Part shown: piece by piece, positions 37,386-47,036 of the stretch
Layout of the letters: every line of letters begins with the position of its first letter
Position numbering within the stretch: position 1 is the first letter of the stretch
DNA from: Fidelibacterota bacterium
GTDB lineage: Bacteria; Fidelibacterota; Marinisomatia; Marinisomatales; UBA1611
NCBI GenBank assembly: GCA_002708715.1
Contig: PAPB01000039.1
Location: 1-64,000 of the forward strand
Length of the DNA stretch: 64,000 nt
Reading direction: 5' to 3'
The notes under the pieces: generated by a model
What the model was told of the DNA's origin: nothing
Seen by the model: the letters and a program-made list of their open reading frames with translations, nothing else
Databases searched by the model: none
Translations under genes and position numbers: made by a program

Positions 37386-40339
37386 TGAAAAAATTGACAA
37401 TTTTTATGATTAGTCTTTTTACAGTGTTATTTGCTGCAGTAGACTATAATCATCCAGAGTTTCAATGGAGTACAATAGAGACAGACCACTTCAAAATACA
37501 CTTTCACAAAGAAACAGAAATGACTGCTAGAGAGGCATCTACGGTAGCAGAAACTATATATTTACCTATAACTAAATTTTATGATTACGAGCCTAAAGAA
37601 AAAACCCATATAATTTTAATTGATCCAGATGACTACTCGAATGGTGCTGCCTATTACTATGATAATAAAATAAAAATTTGGGCAATGCCATTGGACTTTG
37701 AACTACGGGGTAGTCATCGGTGGTTGCAAAATGTCATAACCCATGAATTTGCCCATATTGTTTCATTACAAAAGGCAATGAAAGCAGGAACTAAGATACC
37801 TGGTGCATATTTTCAGTTGATGAGTTATGAAGATGAAAAGAGACCAGATGTATTATATGGTTATCCAAATACTCTAATTAGTTATCCTATACCAGGTACG
37901 AGTGTGCCACCTTGGTTAGCTGAAGGCATAGCTCAATATATGTACGAAAATGCTGATTGGGATAATTGGGATTCACACAGAGAGATGATATTAAGGGATA
38001 GAGTGGTCTATGATAAAATGTTGACTTTTAATGAAATTAATACTTTTGGGAAAAAAGGTATAGGCAATGAATCTACTTATAATGCTGGCTTTGCATTTGC
38101 AACTTATATTGTAAATGAGTTTGGTTCAGAATCAATTAAATATATAATGGATCAATTGTCTTCTCCTTTTGAGTATTCTGTAAGTGATGCAATGTTTAAT
38201 ATTCTTGGGATAAATGGAATTGAACTATATGAAAATTTTAGCAATAGTTTAGAAACGAGGTATAAACGCTTAGTTGAACCAATTAGATTATTACCAATTA
38301 ATGGTAAGATACTTCAAAGTGAGGGAACAACTAATATTCATCCAAAATGGCATCCTGATGGCAATAGCTTTGTATACTTATCAAATAAAAACAATGATTA
38401 TTTTGGTCAAACGAATCTTTATTATTTTAATTTGGGTACTGGTGAAGAAAAAAAAATTAAATCAGGTGTTTTCTCTGCACCAACTTGGCATACGGAAAAA
38501 AAAATAGTGTATTATTCTAAAAAACCAAAGTTTCCCAATAAGAAGGGGTCAAAATTTTATGATATCTATTCTTATAATTTTGCTACTGAAAAAGAAGAAC
38601 GTTTAACCTTTGATTCGCGAGCATTTTGTCCTGTATTTATTCCCAGTGATAGTTCCATTGCTTATATAGCTACATTTGACGGAGGACAGGATTTATACCT
38701 ATTAGATTTAAAAACTAAAAAATCTATTAAAATAACAGATTTTAATGAACGTCCTATGATAAGTCATTTAAATTATGATTCTCTTTCTCATTCTTTGCAT
38801 TTTGATATAACTCGTCATCATTTTAGGGATATATATAGATATAGTTTAAATGACAACAGTGTTTATGAAGTCAGTAATAATCCTTTGTTTGATGAAAGAA
38901 ATATGACTTCAAATTCTTTAGGTAAAACAATTTTTTCTATGGATAAAAGTGGGATTTATAATTTATACATGATAGATAATAAAAATGATATAGAAGGATA
39001 TATTTCAAATGTTACTGGAGGAGCTTTTATGCCAGATATATCTAGGGATGGGAAAATATTATTCTCACTTTATCAGAATGGACGATATAATATTTCAGTT
39101 TTAGAAGAACCAATATTTATTAGTGATGACTTTGTTGGGTATGACGATAGTTATTACCTTAACAATCAAGGTTTTGAAGAACCTATTATTCAATTAAATA
39201 ACCAAAAAGAAAAAAAATATGAAGATCAGTTTCCTAATATGTTTATAATGCCAAAATTAATGCTTGATTATAATACACTCAAACCAGGTTTTTATTTTCA
39301 GTCAAGTGAGATTATTGATAGGTTATCATTATTTGGAGAGGCTTCTATTAATAAGCTACGAGATGTTGATTATATGTTTAGATTAGATTTTAAGAGATTT
39401 TTTCAAACTATATTTTTTGAGACTTATTACTTGACGCGGAATACTACGGATAAAATTAAATATCAAGATGCTTATCAAATTAAAGATGATATAAAATTTA
39501 GGTTAGTACAATTTAGAGCAGGTTTAAAACAGCCTTTTTATGGTAGTTTATTTGAATATTCACTTAGTCGACAATGGTATAGAGCATTTATAAAAGAAAA
39601 AGTAGAGACAAATGAATATGGAACTTTAGAGGCTGGTGCTGCTTATGATTATTATAGAGGTTGGGCATTTAATACGAATTGGTCACTTAATATGGTTAAA
39701 AAAGGTGCACATGCTTCTATTAATCCATCTGGTGGATTTAAAATTGCAACTGGAATTAGTCTAGAGAAGAATGATTTTATAGAAGGATTAAACCTCTCTG
39801 ATTCTGGTACACTTCTTGAAGAATTTAAACCTAATGATCTTGTTCGGATTCAATGTGCTGGTAGCTATTACTATGGCCTTCCAATATTTAAAAATTGGAC
39901 ATTGTCTTTAACTGGAGAAGCTGGGTGGATAAACAAAAAAGATGTTGATTCATTTTTTCATTTTTATTTAGGGGGTATGCCTGGTATTAAGGGTTATTCT
40001 TTTTATTCTATTCAGGGTACTAAAAAATTATTTTTAGATGCTACAATAAGGATTCCTATATTTATGGAAAAACATTACAAATTGAATTGGATGACTATTC
40101 AGAATAGTACTATTGGATTTGTTTTGCAAGCTGGCGATGCTTGGAATACTACTTTTTCTCTTAAACAATCTTTAGGAATTCAATGGAGGATTAATGGCTT
40201 TTCTTTTTATAACTTCCCTACCGCTATTGAGCTAGAATATCATCAACCCAATACTAAATTTGAAAGAGAGATAAACAATAAATTAATAAGTTATGGTAAC
40301 AATGGAAAAACATATATTAAAGTACTTTTTGATTTTTAA
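37385..40339 (+). CDS. Fusion of zinc peptidase (MA clan), TolB-like propeller and Omp85-like beta-barrel
   Basis: The 984-residue protein has a signal peptide and then a gluzincin domain with HEFAH (H120, E121, H124) and a third ligand in PPWLAEGIAQY (E180), as in Peptidase_MA-like proteins. Residues about 310-580 are a TolB/WD40-like propeller (IHPKWHPDGNSFVYLSNKNN; FMPDISRDGKILFSL). The C-terminal 350 residues are beta-barrel strands. They include FYLGGMPGIKGYSFYS, close to the loop-6 RGF/Y motif of Omp85 proteins, then LFLDATIRIPIF, and end in YIKVLFDF with the terminal Phe of a BAM signal. This suggests a self-anchored surface or periplasmic protease. It overlaps both neighbours. Confidence 0.75.
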   Translation: MKKLTIFMISLFTVLFAAVDYNHPEFQWSTIETDHFKIHFHKETEMTAREASTVAETIYLPITKFYDYEPKEKTHIILIDPDDYSNGAAYYYDNKIKIWAMPLDFELRGSHRWLQNVITHEFAHIVSLQKAMKAGTKIPGAYFQLMSYEDEKRPDVLYGYPNTLISYPIPGTSVPPWLAEGIAQYMYENADWDNWDSHREMILRDRVVYDKMLTFNEINTFGKKGIGNESTYNAGFAFATYIVNEFGSESIKYIMDQLSSPFEYSVSDAMFNILGINGIELYENFSNSLETRYKRLVEPIRLLPINGKILQSEGTTNIHPKWHPDGNSFVYLSNKNNDYFGQTNLYYFNLGTGEEKKIKSGVFSAPTWHTEKKIVYYSKKPKFPNKKGSKFYDIYSYNFATEKEERLTFDSRAFCPVFIPSDSSIAYIATFDGGQDLYLLDLKTKKSIKITDFNERPMISHLNYDSLSHSLHFDITRHHFRDIYRYSLNDNSVYEVSNNPLFDERNMTSNSLGKTIFSMDKSGIYNLYMIDNKNDIEGYISNVTGGAFMPDISRDGKILFSLYQNGRYNISVLEEPIFISDDFVGYDDSYYLNNQGFEEPIIQLNNQKEKKYEDQFPNMFIMPKLMLDYNTLKPGFYFQSSEIIDRLSLFGEASINKLRDVDYMFRLDFKRFFQTIFFETYYLTRNTTDKIKYQDAYQIKDDIKFRLVQFRAGLKQPFYGSLFEYSLSRQWYRAFIKEKVETNEYGTLEAGAAYDYYRGWAFNTNWSLNMVKKGAHASINPSGGFKIATGISLEKNDFIEGLNLSDSGTLLEEFKPNDLVRIQCAGSYYYGLPIFKNWTLSLTGEAGWINKKDVDSFFHFYLGGMPGIKGYSFYSIQGTKKLFLDATIRIPIFMEKHYKLNWMTIQNSTIGFVLQAGDAWNTTFSLKQSLGIQWRINGFSFYNFPTAIELEYHQPNTKFEREINNKLISYGNNGKTYIKVLFDF

Positions 40340-41213
40340 TTTGTATTGTCTGTTTACCTTTAATGTTTATAGCCAAGACGCAGACAGCCTCAATGAAGAG
40401 AGCAGTCGTTCTATTGTGATTAATGATAATCAGGAAACTATTTATCCAGGTAAACCATTATTAATGTCACTTGTACTTCCTGGTGCTGGACAATACTATA
40501 ATAAAGCACCTAAATGGAAGACAGCATTTTTCTTTGGGACGGAACTAATAAGTATATTATCATGGAACTATTTTAAAAATACTGCGGAAACTTATGAAAA
40601 TGACTATCGATCTTTTGCAGATCAGAATTGGAGTTTAGAAAATTGGGTGTATAATCGTTTTAATTCTGTTAGCCCAGAATGGGCTAATGTTTCAGCTTTG
40701 AATAGTTTAATTGGTACGCATGATCTAAACCTAGTAGTATCTAACGATTTAGCCAATGATTTAAATATAACCGGTACCATATCTTCAGATAGTTTAGAAA
40801 GTCACCCTGAGTGGTTTTACTCTGGTGATGTTACTGAAGTTCGAGATAGACATTTTTATGAGAATATAGGTAAGTATGATCAATTTGTTGGGGGATGGGC
40901 AGATGCTCGTAATGAATGGTATAAATATGATAAAATTCTTGGAGACAGCACAGAGACTGTTATCAAGACTCCAAAAAAACAAAAATATATTGATGATAGA
41001 TATGAGGCAAATCAGATGTTAAACTATGCGAAATACAGTATTACTACTTTAATGTTTAATCATGTCATTAGTGGAATTGAATCTGTTTGGTTTAGTCAGA
41101 AAAAAGCTAAAGAAAATCTTCAAGAAATATCCCACTATAAAAAAATTAATTTAGTCTACGATCCTATGAGCCCAATTGGAGTTGGTGGCATTAATTTATT
41201 AATTAATTTCTAA
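40302..41213 (+). CDS. DUF5683-like envelope protein
   Basis: Two ATGs are possible (40293 and 40302); the second gives the cleaner signal peptide ending at NVYSQ. The segment LLMSLVLPGAGQYYNKAPKW is typical of DUF5683 and related proteins of the FCB group, in which a hydrophobic hairpin with P-G-x-G-Q-x-Y is followed by further short spans. No enzymatic motif is seen. It overlaps the upstream fusion gene by 38 bases and bamD by one base, so it belongs to the same envelope operon. Confidence 0.65.
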   Translation: MEKHILKYFLIFNLYCLFTFNVYSQDADSLNEESSRSIVINDNQETIYPGKPLLMSLVLPGAGQYYNKAPKWKTAFFFGTELISILSWNYFKNTAETYENDYRSFADQNWSLENWVYNRFNSVSPEWANVSALNSLIGTHDLNLVVSNDLANDLNITGTISSDSLESHPEWFYSGDVTEVRDRHFYENIGKYDQFVGGWADARNEWYKYDKILGDSTETVIKTPKKQKYIDDRYEANQMLNYAKYSITTLMFNHVISGIESVWFSQKKAKENLQEISHYKKINLVYDPMSPIGVGGINLLINF

Positions 41214-41977
41214 TGGCAGTCTTTAAAGTTATAAACATTGTAACTTGTGTTGTAATTGGTTTGTCTTGTGCCGGATCGAAAATTAATAATGAGTATAGTC
41301 TTAAAGATAAATTTAATGAAGGGTTGAAAAATCTTGATAATGAAAAATACTTGCAAGCACAATCAGACTTTAAATTCGTATTAATGAGGGGCACAGGCTC
41401 TGATCTGGGTGATGATGCGCAGTATTTTTTGGGAGAGGCATATTTTCGTAATGAAGAATATTTATTAGCAGTTGCAGAATATGAAAAGCTAACAAGAAAA
41501 ATGGGTTTTAGTCCATTCGTTGAAGATGCACGGTTTAAAATATGTGAAGCCTATCGTATTGAGTCTCCAAAATATTTTCATGATCAAGAATATACCCGAA
41601 AAGCTCTTGAAAGATATCAAGAATTTTTAGATGATTTTCCTCAATCACAATTATCTGAAGATGTTTTGTCTTCAATAGGGTTGCTTAGAGCAAAACTTGC
41701 AAAAAAATCATTTGAAACAGGAATTCTTTATATGAAAATGGAAGAATATGAATCAGCAAAAATCTCTTTTCAAATAGTGATTGATGAATATTATGATACA
41801 CCATTTTTGATTTGGTCTCAGAAGGAAATGATTAAGGCACTGGCAAAAAATAGAGAAATTGATAATGCAGAGTCATTTCTCTTGGTGAATGAAGAAGTTT
41901 TACTTGATGAAAATATGTATCTTGAGGCAAAAGAAACTATCGATTCCATGAAATTATTATTGTCTAAAGAACAATAA
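41213..41977 (+). CDS. bamD: BamD-like outer-membrane assembly lipoprotein
   Basis: The 254-residue protein has a lipoprotein signal ending at IGLSC (Cys19) followed by five TPR-like repeats (KFNEGLKNLDNEKYLQAQSD; AQYFLGEAYFRNEEYLLAVA; ALERYQEFLDDFPQSQLSED; GILYMKMEEYESAKISF). Length, Cys position and repeat spacing fit BamD/ComL, the essential lipoprotein of the BAM complex that inserts barrels. Neighbouring barrel proteins fit this role. The stop codon overlaps the nadD start. Confidence 0.85.
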   Translation: MAVFKVINIVTCVVIGLSCAGSKINNEYSLKDKFNEGLKNLDNEKYLQAQSDFKFVLMRGTGSDLGDDAQYFLGEAYFRNEEYLLAVAEYEKLTRKMGFSPFVEDARFKICEAYRIESPKYFHDQEYTRKALERYQEFLDDFPQSQLSEDVLSSIGLLRAKLAKKSFETGILYMKMEEYESAKISFQIVIDEYYDTPFLIWSQKEMIKALAKNREIDNAESFLLVNEEVLLDENMYLEAKETIDSMKLLLSKEQ

Positions 41978-42555
41978 TGAGGATATGTCTTTTTGGTGGT
42001 ACATTTGACCCTCCTCATATAGGTCATTTGTTAATTGCACAAACAGTTTGCGAAGCTGAGAATTTCGATAAAATTTTATTTGTACCAGCAAACAAACCAC
42101 CGCATAAAAATACAATAACAAAGGTGGATCACAGATTAGCAATGTTAAATCTCGCTGTTAAAGAAAACCCTAATTTTGAAATTTCAGATGTGGAAATTCA
42201 AAGAGGGGGATTGTCATACACAATAGATACTTTAAAAGAAGTTAGAAATAATATCATTAATGATGAAGATGAATTATTTTATCTTATTGGAAGTGACAGT
42301 CTATTAGAATTTAAAAATTGGAAAAAGCCAAGAGAAATATTGAAAGAGAGTCAGGTTGTAGTGGCTATTAGGCCGGGGTTTAGACCTAGTGATATCCCCG
42401 CATGGATTTTACATAAAATTCGATTTGCTAATATCCCAAGATTTGAAATTTCATCAAGTAATATTCGGGAACGTTGGATAGAAAATAAAACTATTAGGTA
42501 TCTTGTAACGCTTCCAGTTTGGGAATATATAAATAAACATAGGCTATATAATTAG
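41977..42555 (+). CDS. nadD: Nicotinate-nucleotide adenylyltransferase
   Basis: The protein of 192 residues carries the nucleotidyltransferase motif GGTFDPPHIGHL at the N-terminus and SSSNIRERW near the C-terminus, the paired (T/H)xGH and ISSTxIR motifs of NadD. YLIGSDSLLEFKNWKKPREI is the characteristic middle section. It makes deamido-NAD from nicotinate mononucleotide and ATP. It is the last gene of the + strand run here and converges, with a four-base overlap, on the exchanger gene. Confidence 0.95.
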   Translation: MRICLFGGTFDPPHIGHLLIAQTVCEAENFDKILFVPANKPPHKNTITKVDHRLAMLNLAVKENPNFEISDVEIQRGGLSYTIDTLKEVRNNIINDEDELFYLIGSDSLLEFKNWKKPREILKESQVVVAIRPGFRPSDIPAWILHKIRFANIPRFEISSSNIRERWIENKTIRYLVTLPVWEYINKHRLYN

Positions 42556-43493
42556 TTAGCAAAATCAAAATACCATCTGATAAGATTTATTGATACTAGT
42601 AAAGCACCTTCTGATCTACTAATCCTCCATTTAGTTCTAATTAGAAGCAATGTTAACCCAACCATCATTACTAAAAGGAAAACACTATCAAAAATATCTT
42701 GAGTAATAATTGATGGATTTATTATTCCAGCAAGACCAAGTACACCAAGAAGATTAAAAAGATCGCTACCTATTAAATTCCCTATCGCAATACCATGTCG
42801 TCCTTTTATTGCAGCTGCAATAGATGTTGCGAATTCAGGTGCAGAAGTACCTGCCGCTACAATTGTAACAGCAATGACCCAATCTGATATCCCATAATAT
42901 CTTGCAAGGCTAGATGAATGTTGAACCATAAGATGTCCGCCATATACAATTAAAATTAACCCAATAAAAAAATATGCATATGATGAATATGTTGCACTTT
43001 GTGGATTGACTTCTTCTGGTGGGTCCTTTTTAAAAAATAAGAATGTGACATAACCAATTAATAAAGAAAAAAGGATTGCTCCTTCATATTGTACATATGT
43101 ATCATCAGGAGTCCAGCCATCAAATCCAAAAAATAAAAAGAATATTAGAGCGGTAACTATAAGTAAAAATAACCCATCTCTGTTAAACATTTTTTTATTT
43201 GTGGAAATAGGACGAATCATTGCCGTACCACCAAGAATAAAGCCTAAATTGAATATATTTGATCCAATAACGTTACCAATGGAGATATCCGTTTGTTTAG
43301 TTATTGCAGCACTTATTGTAACAGCAAATTCAGGTGCAGAAGTACCAAAGGCTACAACAGTTAGGCCAATTATTAAGTCAGATACTTTTAATGTGTGAGC
43401 AATTTCAGCAGCAGAGTCAACCAACCAGTCTGCTCCTTTCCATAACATTATGATCGAAATAATAACAATTGTAAAATCAAGTAAAACATCCAT
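42552..43493 (-). CDS. CaCA-family calcium/sodium antiporter (YrbG-like)
   Basis: This 313-residue membrane protein on the minus strand has two inverted alpha-repeats, GTSAPEFAVTISAAI with GNVIGSNIFNLGF and GTSAPEFATSIAAAI with GNLIGSDLFNLLG. These are the ion-binding repeats of the CaCA superfamily, and about ten spans are visible. It exchanges calcium for sodium or protons across the inner membrane. It is transcribed divergently from ftsE, with a 177-base gap that holds both promoters, and convergently with nadD. Confidence 0.92.
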   Translation of the reverse strand: MDVLLDFTIVIISIIMLWKGADWLVDSAAEIAHTLKVSDLIIGLTVVAFGTSAPEFAVTISAAITKQTDISIGNVIGSNIFNLGFILGGTAMIRPISTNKKMFNRDGLFLLIVTALIFFLFFGFDGWTPDDTYVQYEGAILFSLLIGYVTFLFFKKDPPEEVNPQSATYSSYAYFFIGLILIVYGGHLMVQHSSSLARYYGISDWVIAVTIVAAGTSAPEFATSIAAAIKGRHGIAIGNLIGSDLFNLLGVLGLAGIINPSIITQDIFDSVFLLVMMVGLTLLLIRTKWRISRSEGALLVSINLIRWYFDFAN

Positions 43494-43670
43494 ATTGATT
43501 AGATAATTAAATAAATTATTTTAAAGAAAATATAGTAAGGTATGTTAAATTTTTATTTAAATGAATTTTGATAAACAAGAAGATAGCATCTAAATCACAA
43601 AAAATAAAAACCATTAATAGGGTAATTAGTTTTACTATTTTTGTGGCTTAAATTACGACCTTATAATTAA

Positions 43671-44324
43671 ATGATTGAATTTCAAAACGTATCATATACT
43701 CATAGCAAGGGCTATGGTGTCAATAATCTTAGTATGTCTATTGAAGATGGTGGTTTTACATTTTTAATTGGACCAACTGGTTCAGGTAAGACTACTCTTA
43801 TGCGTCTAATCTATTTTGACCTTTTTCCTAATTCAGGGATTGTTAAAGTCAATGGATTATCCTCTGAAACAATAAATAGGAAAACCATTGCCATGGCTAG
43901 AAGAAATATTGGGATGGTTTTTCAAGATTATAAATTATTAAGTGATAGGAATTTATATGAAAATATAGCTTTGCCTTTACATGTTCTAGGTTTCCCAATA
44001 AGAGATATATCCTCTAGAGTTGATGAAGCGATTGAGCTTGTTGGCTTAGAAGGTAAAGAGAATCATTTTCCAGATGAACTTTCTGGTGGAGAGCAACAAC
44101 GCGCATCTCTAGCTAGAGCAATTATAAAAGAACCAGATGTGATTTTAGCAGATGAGCCAACAGGTAATTTAGATCCTGTAGCTTCTTTTGAACTTGTTAG
44201 ATTATTAGAGACTATACATGAGACTGGAACAACTATTTTAATGGCATCTCATAATTATAATCTTATAAAAGGCAGAGGTAGGCCAATATTTGAACTAAAA
44301 AATGGTATTTTAAGAGTAAGATGA
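43671..44324 (+). CDS. ftsE: Cell division ATP-binding protein FtsE
   Basis: The 217-residue ABC ATPase has Walker A (GPTGSGKTT), the Q-loop (MVFQDYKLL), signature (LSGGEQQR), Walker B (VILADEPTGNLD) and switch His (MASHN). With FtsX it forms the divisome complex that activates peptidoglycan hydrolases from the membrane. The ftsX start overlaps its stop. No ribosome-binding site is clear before the ATG. Confidence 0.95.
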   Translation: MIEFQNVSYTHSKGYGVNNLSMSIEDGGFTFLIGPTGSGKTTLMRLIYFDLFPNSGIVKVNGLSSETINRKTIAMARRNIGMVFQDYKLLSDRNLYENIALPLHVLGFPIRDISSRVDEAIELVGLEGKENHFPDELSGGEQQRASLARAIIKEPDVILADEPTGNLDPVASFELVRLLETIHETGTTILMASHNYNLIKGRGRPIFELKNGILRVR

Positions 44325-45196
44325 TGGATAAATTTTTTTATTTAATTATTGAGGGAATCAAAAACACCTTACGCCACAAGATTACTGCGTTTACCGCTAT
44401 TTTTTCTCTTTTTATATCCCTTTATATAATTGGTGTAATTATAATAGCTGGAGATAACACTCATAAAATACTACAGTATTTGCGTTCAAAATATAAAATA
44501 GAAGTATTTTTTAAAGAGAATATAACCAATGAAGAAGCTATTGGTTTAATCCATAAAATAAAAAAAATCAAAGGTATCAAAAATGCAACAATTATTGAAA
44601 AAGCTGATGCTGTACGTATTTTTAATGATCAATTTGGAGAGAATATTATTGATCTATTAGGATATAATCCTTTACCCGCAAGTACAGTGATTAATGTTGA
44701 TAGGAATGTGCGAGAATCGATAAAAATTGAACCAATCATACGTGAAATACGAGCTATAAAAGAGGTTGATGAAATAAGGTATCAAGGAAATCTTATAAAT
44801 AAAATTGAAAGAAATTATACGAAATTGGTTAACTATCTTCCATATTTTTCTGGATCTATAATTATCATTATCGGCTTAATTATTTATAGTATGATTAAAA
44901 TATCTATTTATTCAAGGCGAGAAACAATTAAATCGTTAGAGCTAATTGGTGCAACAAGGATGTTTATAAAATTGCCTTTTATTTTTGAAGGTATTTTTAT
45001 TTGCTTTATCTCTGTTGCATTAGTTTTTCCATCTTTATTTATTACTACAAAAGGAATTAATTATTTAATAAGTAATTTCACTTCGTTTAGCATCAAAGCT
45101 AACTTTGATCCTTATATATTCATATGGTTATTAGTATTGGTATTACTTATATCAATTATAGCAAGTTTTAGAGCGACATCAAGTTTCCTGAAATAA
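44321..45196 (+). CDS. ftsX: Cell division protein FtsX
   Basis: The 291-residue membrane protein has the FtsX topology: a first span (IFSLFISLYIIGVIIIAG), a periplasmic domain of about 120 residues and three further spans. RRETIKSLELIGATRMFIKLP matches the conserved cytoplasmic coupling region of FtsX/MacB-type permeases. It partners the FtsE ATPase encoded just before it. The stop is followed by an 89-base gap before grpE. Confidence 0.93.
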   Translation: MMDKFFYLIIEGIKNTLRHKITAFTAIFSLFISLYIIGVIIIAGDNTHKILQYLRSKYKIEVFFKENITNEEAIGLIHKIKKIKGIKNATIIEKADAVRIFNDQFGENIIDLLGYNPLPASTVINVDRNVRESIKIEPIIREIRAIKEVDEIRYQGNLINKIERNYTKLVNYLPYFSGSIIIIIGLIIYSMIKISIYSRRETIKSLELIGATRMFIKLPFIFEGIFICFISVALVFPSLFITTKGINYLISNFTSFSIKANFDPYIFIWLLVLVLLISIIASFRATSSFLK

Positions 45197-45285
45197 TCTT
45201 ATTCCATCCTTTGTCCTAAGGCTATTATTAACCCTAAATTCTTCATTCACAATTTCATTAATTATATATAGTTCTTGAGGTTAAA

Positions 45286-45807
45286 GTGCCAAAAAATAAT
45301 ACAATAAAAAAGAAAGTAGAGAATAAAACATCTAAAAAAAAGATGTCAAAATCAAATAAAAAAGCAGATGAAAAAAGCCTAGAAAAAGAAATCAATATAT
45401 TGCAAGATAAGCATCTTCGGTTGAAAGCAGAATTTGAAAATTTTAGAAGGAGAAAAGCAGATGAAATATCAAGATTGTTACAATATGATGGAGAAAACAT
45501 TATAAGTGGCTTTCTGCCCATTGTAGATGATATAAATCGCATGATTAACTCTAAAGACACCACTGAAGATTTATTAAAAGATGGTATGAAAATGGTTGAA
45601 GCAAAAATTGTAAAATATTTTGAGTCCATAGATGTAATTACATTTGGTGAAAAAGGAGATATGATGGACCCTGATTTACATGATGCAATGCTTACGCAGA
45701 AAGATGAAAGTGCTAAAGACAATACTATTCTTGATGTTTATGAAAATGGATATACTTATAGGGATAAGGTAATTCGTCATGCAAAAGTTATCGTAAATAA
45801 GAAATGA
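45286..45807 (+). CDS. grpE: Nucleotide exchange factor GrpE
   Basis: The start is a GTG at 45286 with a GAGG site upstream. The 173-residue protein has a Lys-rich N-terminal tail, the long dimerisation helix ([17 protein letters not shown]) and the beta domain ([16 protein letters not shown], ending [11 protein letters not shown]). GrpE releases ADP from DnaK. dnaJ overlaps its stop codon, but dnaK is not in the window. I see no CIRCE element upstream. Confidence 0.95.
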   Translation: MPKNNTIKKKVENKTSKKKMSKSNKKADEKSLEKEINILQDKHLRLKAEFENFRRRKADEISRLLQYDGENIISGFLPIVDDINRMINSKDTTEDLLKDGMKMVEAKIVKYFESIDVITFGEKGDMMDPDLHDAMLTQKDESAKDNTILDVYENGYTYRDKVIRHAKVIVNKK

Positions 45808-46901
45808 AAGATTTATATGATATAATAGGTGTTTCAAAAGCTTCAAGCCAAGATGAAATAAAAAAAGCATATAGAAAACTAGCTTTGAAATATCATCCTG
45901 ATAAAAATCCTAATAATAAAGATGCTGAAAAAAATTTTAAAGAAGCAGCTGAAGCTTATTCGGTATTAAGCAATGAAAAAAAACGTGCGCAGTATGATCA
46001 ATTTGGGCATGCTGGTGTTGGCATGGGAGATGGTGCTGGACAAGGTGGGTTTAGTGGGGGCATTCATATGAGTATGGATGATATATTCTCTCAATTTGGT
46101 GATATTTTTGGTGGTGGTAGTCCCTTTGAAAGTTTTTTTGGCGGTAATTCTAATAGAAAACAAGGTCGATCAAGTGGATCCGATATCAGAATAAAATTAA
46201 AAATGAATTATGAAGAAATAGCAAGTGGAATTGAGAAAAAAATAAAGATAAAAAGGTCGGTTCTTGCGGAAGGTGTTGAATTAATAGCCTGCCCTACTTG
46301 CAATGGTCAGGGACAGGTTTCCACAGTTCAAAATACAATTTTAGGACAAATGAGATCTGCATCTGTCTGCCCTCATTGTGAAGGCGTTGGAAAGCGAATA
46401 GGAAATAGACCGCCTGGATCTGGTCCAGATGGTATGATTAAAAAAGAAGAAACTATAAAAGTGAAAATACCTGCAGGGGTTGAAGAAGGAAATTATATGA
46501 CAATGAGTGGCCAAGGTAACGAAAACGCTTCAGGAAATGCTGGAGATTTAATTATTGTTTTTCAAGAGCCTGACCATCCATTCTTTATTAGAGATGGTGA
46601 TAATTTGCTTATGGAATTACATATAGCATATCCAATTGCTGTATTAGGAGGTAAAATAGAAATACCAACTTTGAATGGAAAGGTTGGTCTAAAAATTCCT
46701 TCAGGTATTCAATCTGGTCAAGTATTGCGTATGAAAGGTAAGGGGTTCCCCAGAATAAGGAGCAGGCATTTTGGAGACCAACTTGTTAGAGTCCAGGTAG
46801 ATACTCCTAAGAAAATTTCAAGATCTGTAAAAGCTATGATTAAGGACTTAGAAAAAGATTTAGATCCAATTAAAGATCCATACAAAAAGATTGAAATATA
46901 A
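45804..46901 (+). CDS. dnaJ: Chaperone DnaJ with a reduced zinc-binding region
   Basis: The 365-residue protein has a J-domain with HPD (residues 31-33), a Gly/Phe-rich linker (about 70-120) and the substrate-binding domains. The central region has only two of the usual four CxxCxGxG repeats: CPTCNGQG (163-170) and CPHCEGVG (189-196). The positions of repeats I and IV are occupied by [12 protein letters not shown] and [10 protein letters not shown], without cysteines. One zinc centre (II/III) should remain and the other (I/IV) is lost. It stimulates DnaK; grpE overlaps it. Confidence 0.95.
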   Translation: MKDLYDIIGVSKASSQDEIKKAYRKLALKYHPDKNPNNKDAEKNFKEAAEAYSVLSNEKKRAQYDQFGHAGVGMGDGAGQGGFSGGIHMSMDDIFSQFGDIFGGGSPFESFFGGNSNRKQGRSSGSDIRIKLKMNYEEIASGIEKKIKIKRSVLAEGVELIACPTCNGQGQVSTVQNTILGQMRSASVCPHCEGVGKRIGNRPPGSGPDGMIKKEETIKVKIPAGVEEGNYMTMSGQGNENASGNAGDLIIVFQEPDHPFFIRDGDNLLMELHIAYPIAVLGGKIEIPTLNGKVGLKIPSGIQSGQVLRMKGKGFPRIRSRHFGDQLVRVQVDTPKKISRSVKAMIKDLEKDLDPIKDPYKKIEI

Positions 46902-47036
46902 AAATTCTTATCTAAAGGCATTAAAATAATCCAGTTATTTTTAATATTAACATCATATCATTAACAAGTTTAAATTAAGGAGAGATTATTTTCTTTGAAC
47001 TAAACAAAGTAATACATAGAAAAAATTAATTTTATT

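Noticed and set aside
43662-43667. TATAAT three bases before the ftsE start, suggesting a leaderless transcript.
   Set aside because: The spacing would put the transcription start inside the coding sequence. TATAAT is frequent by chance in this AT-rich DNA.
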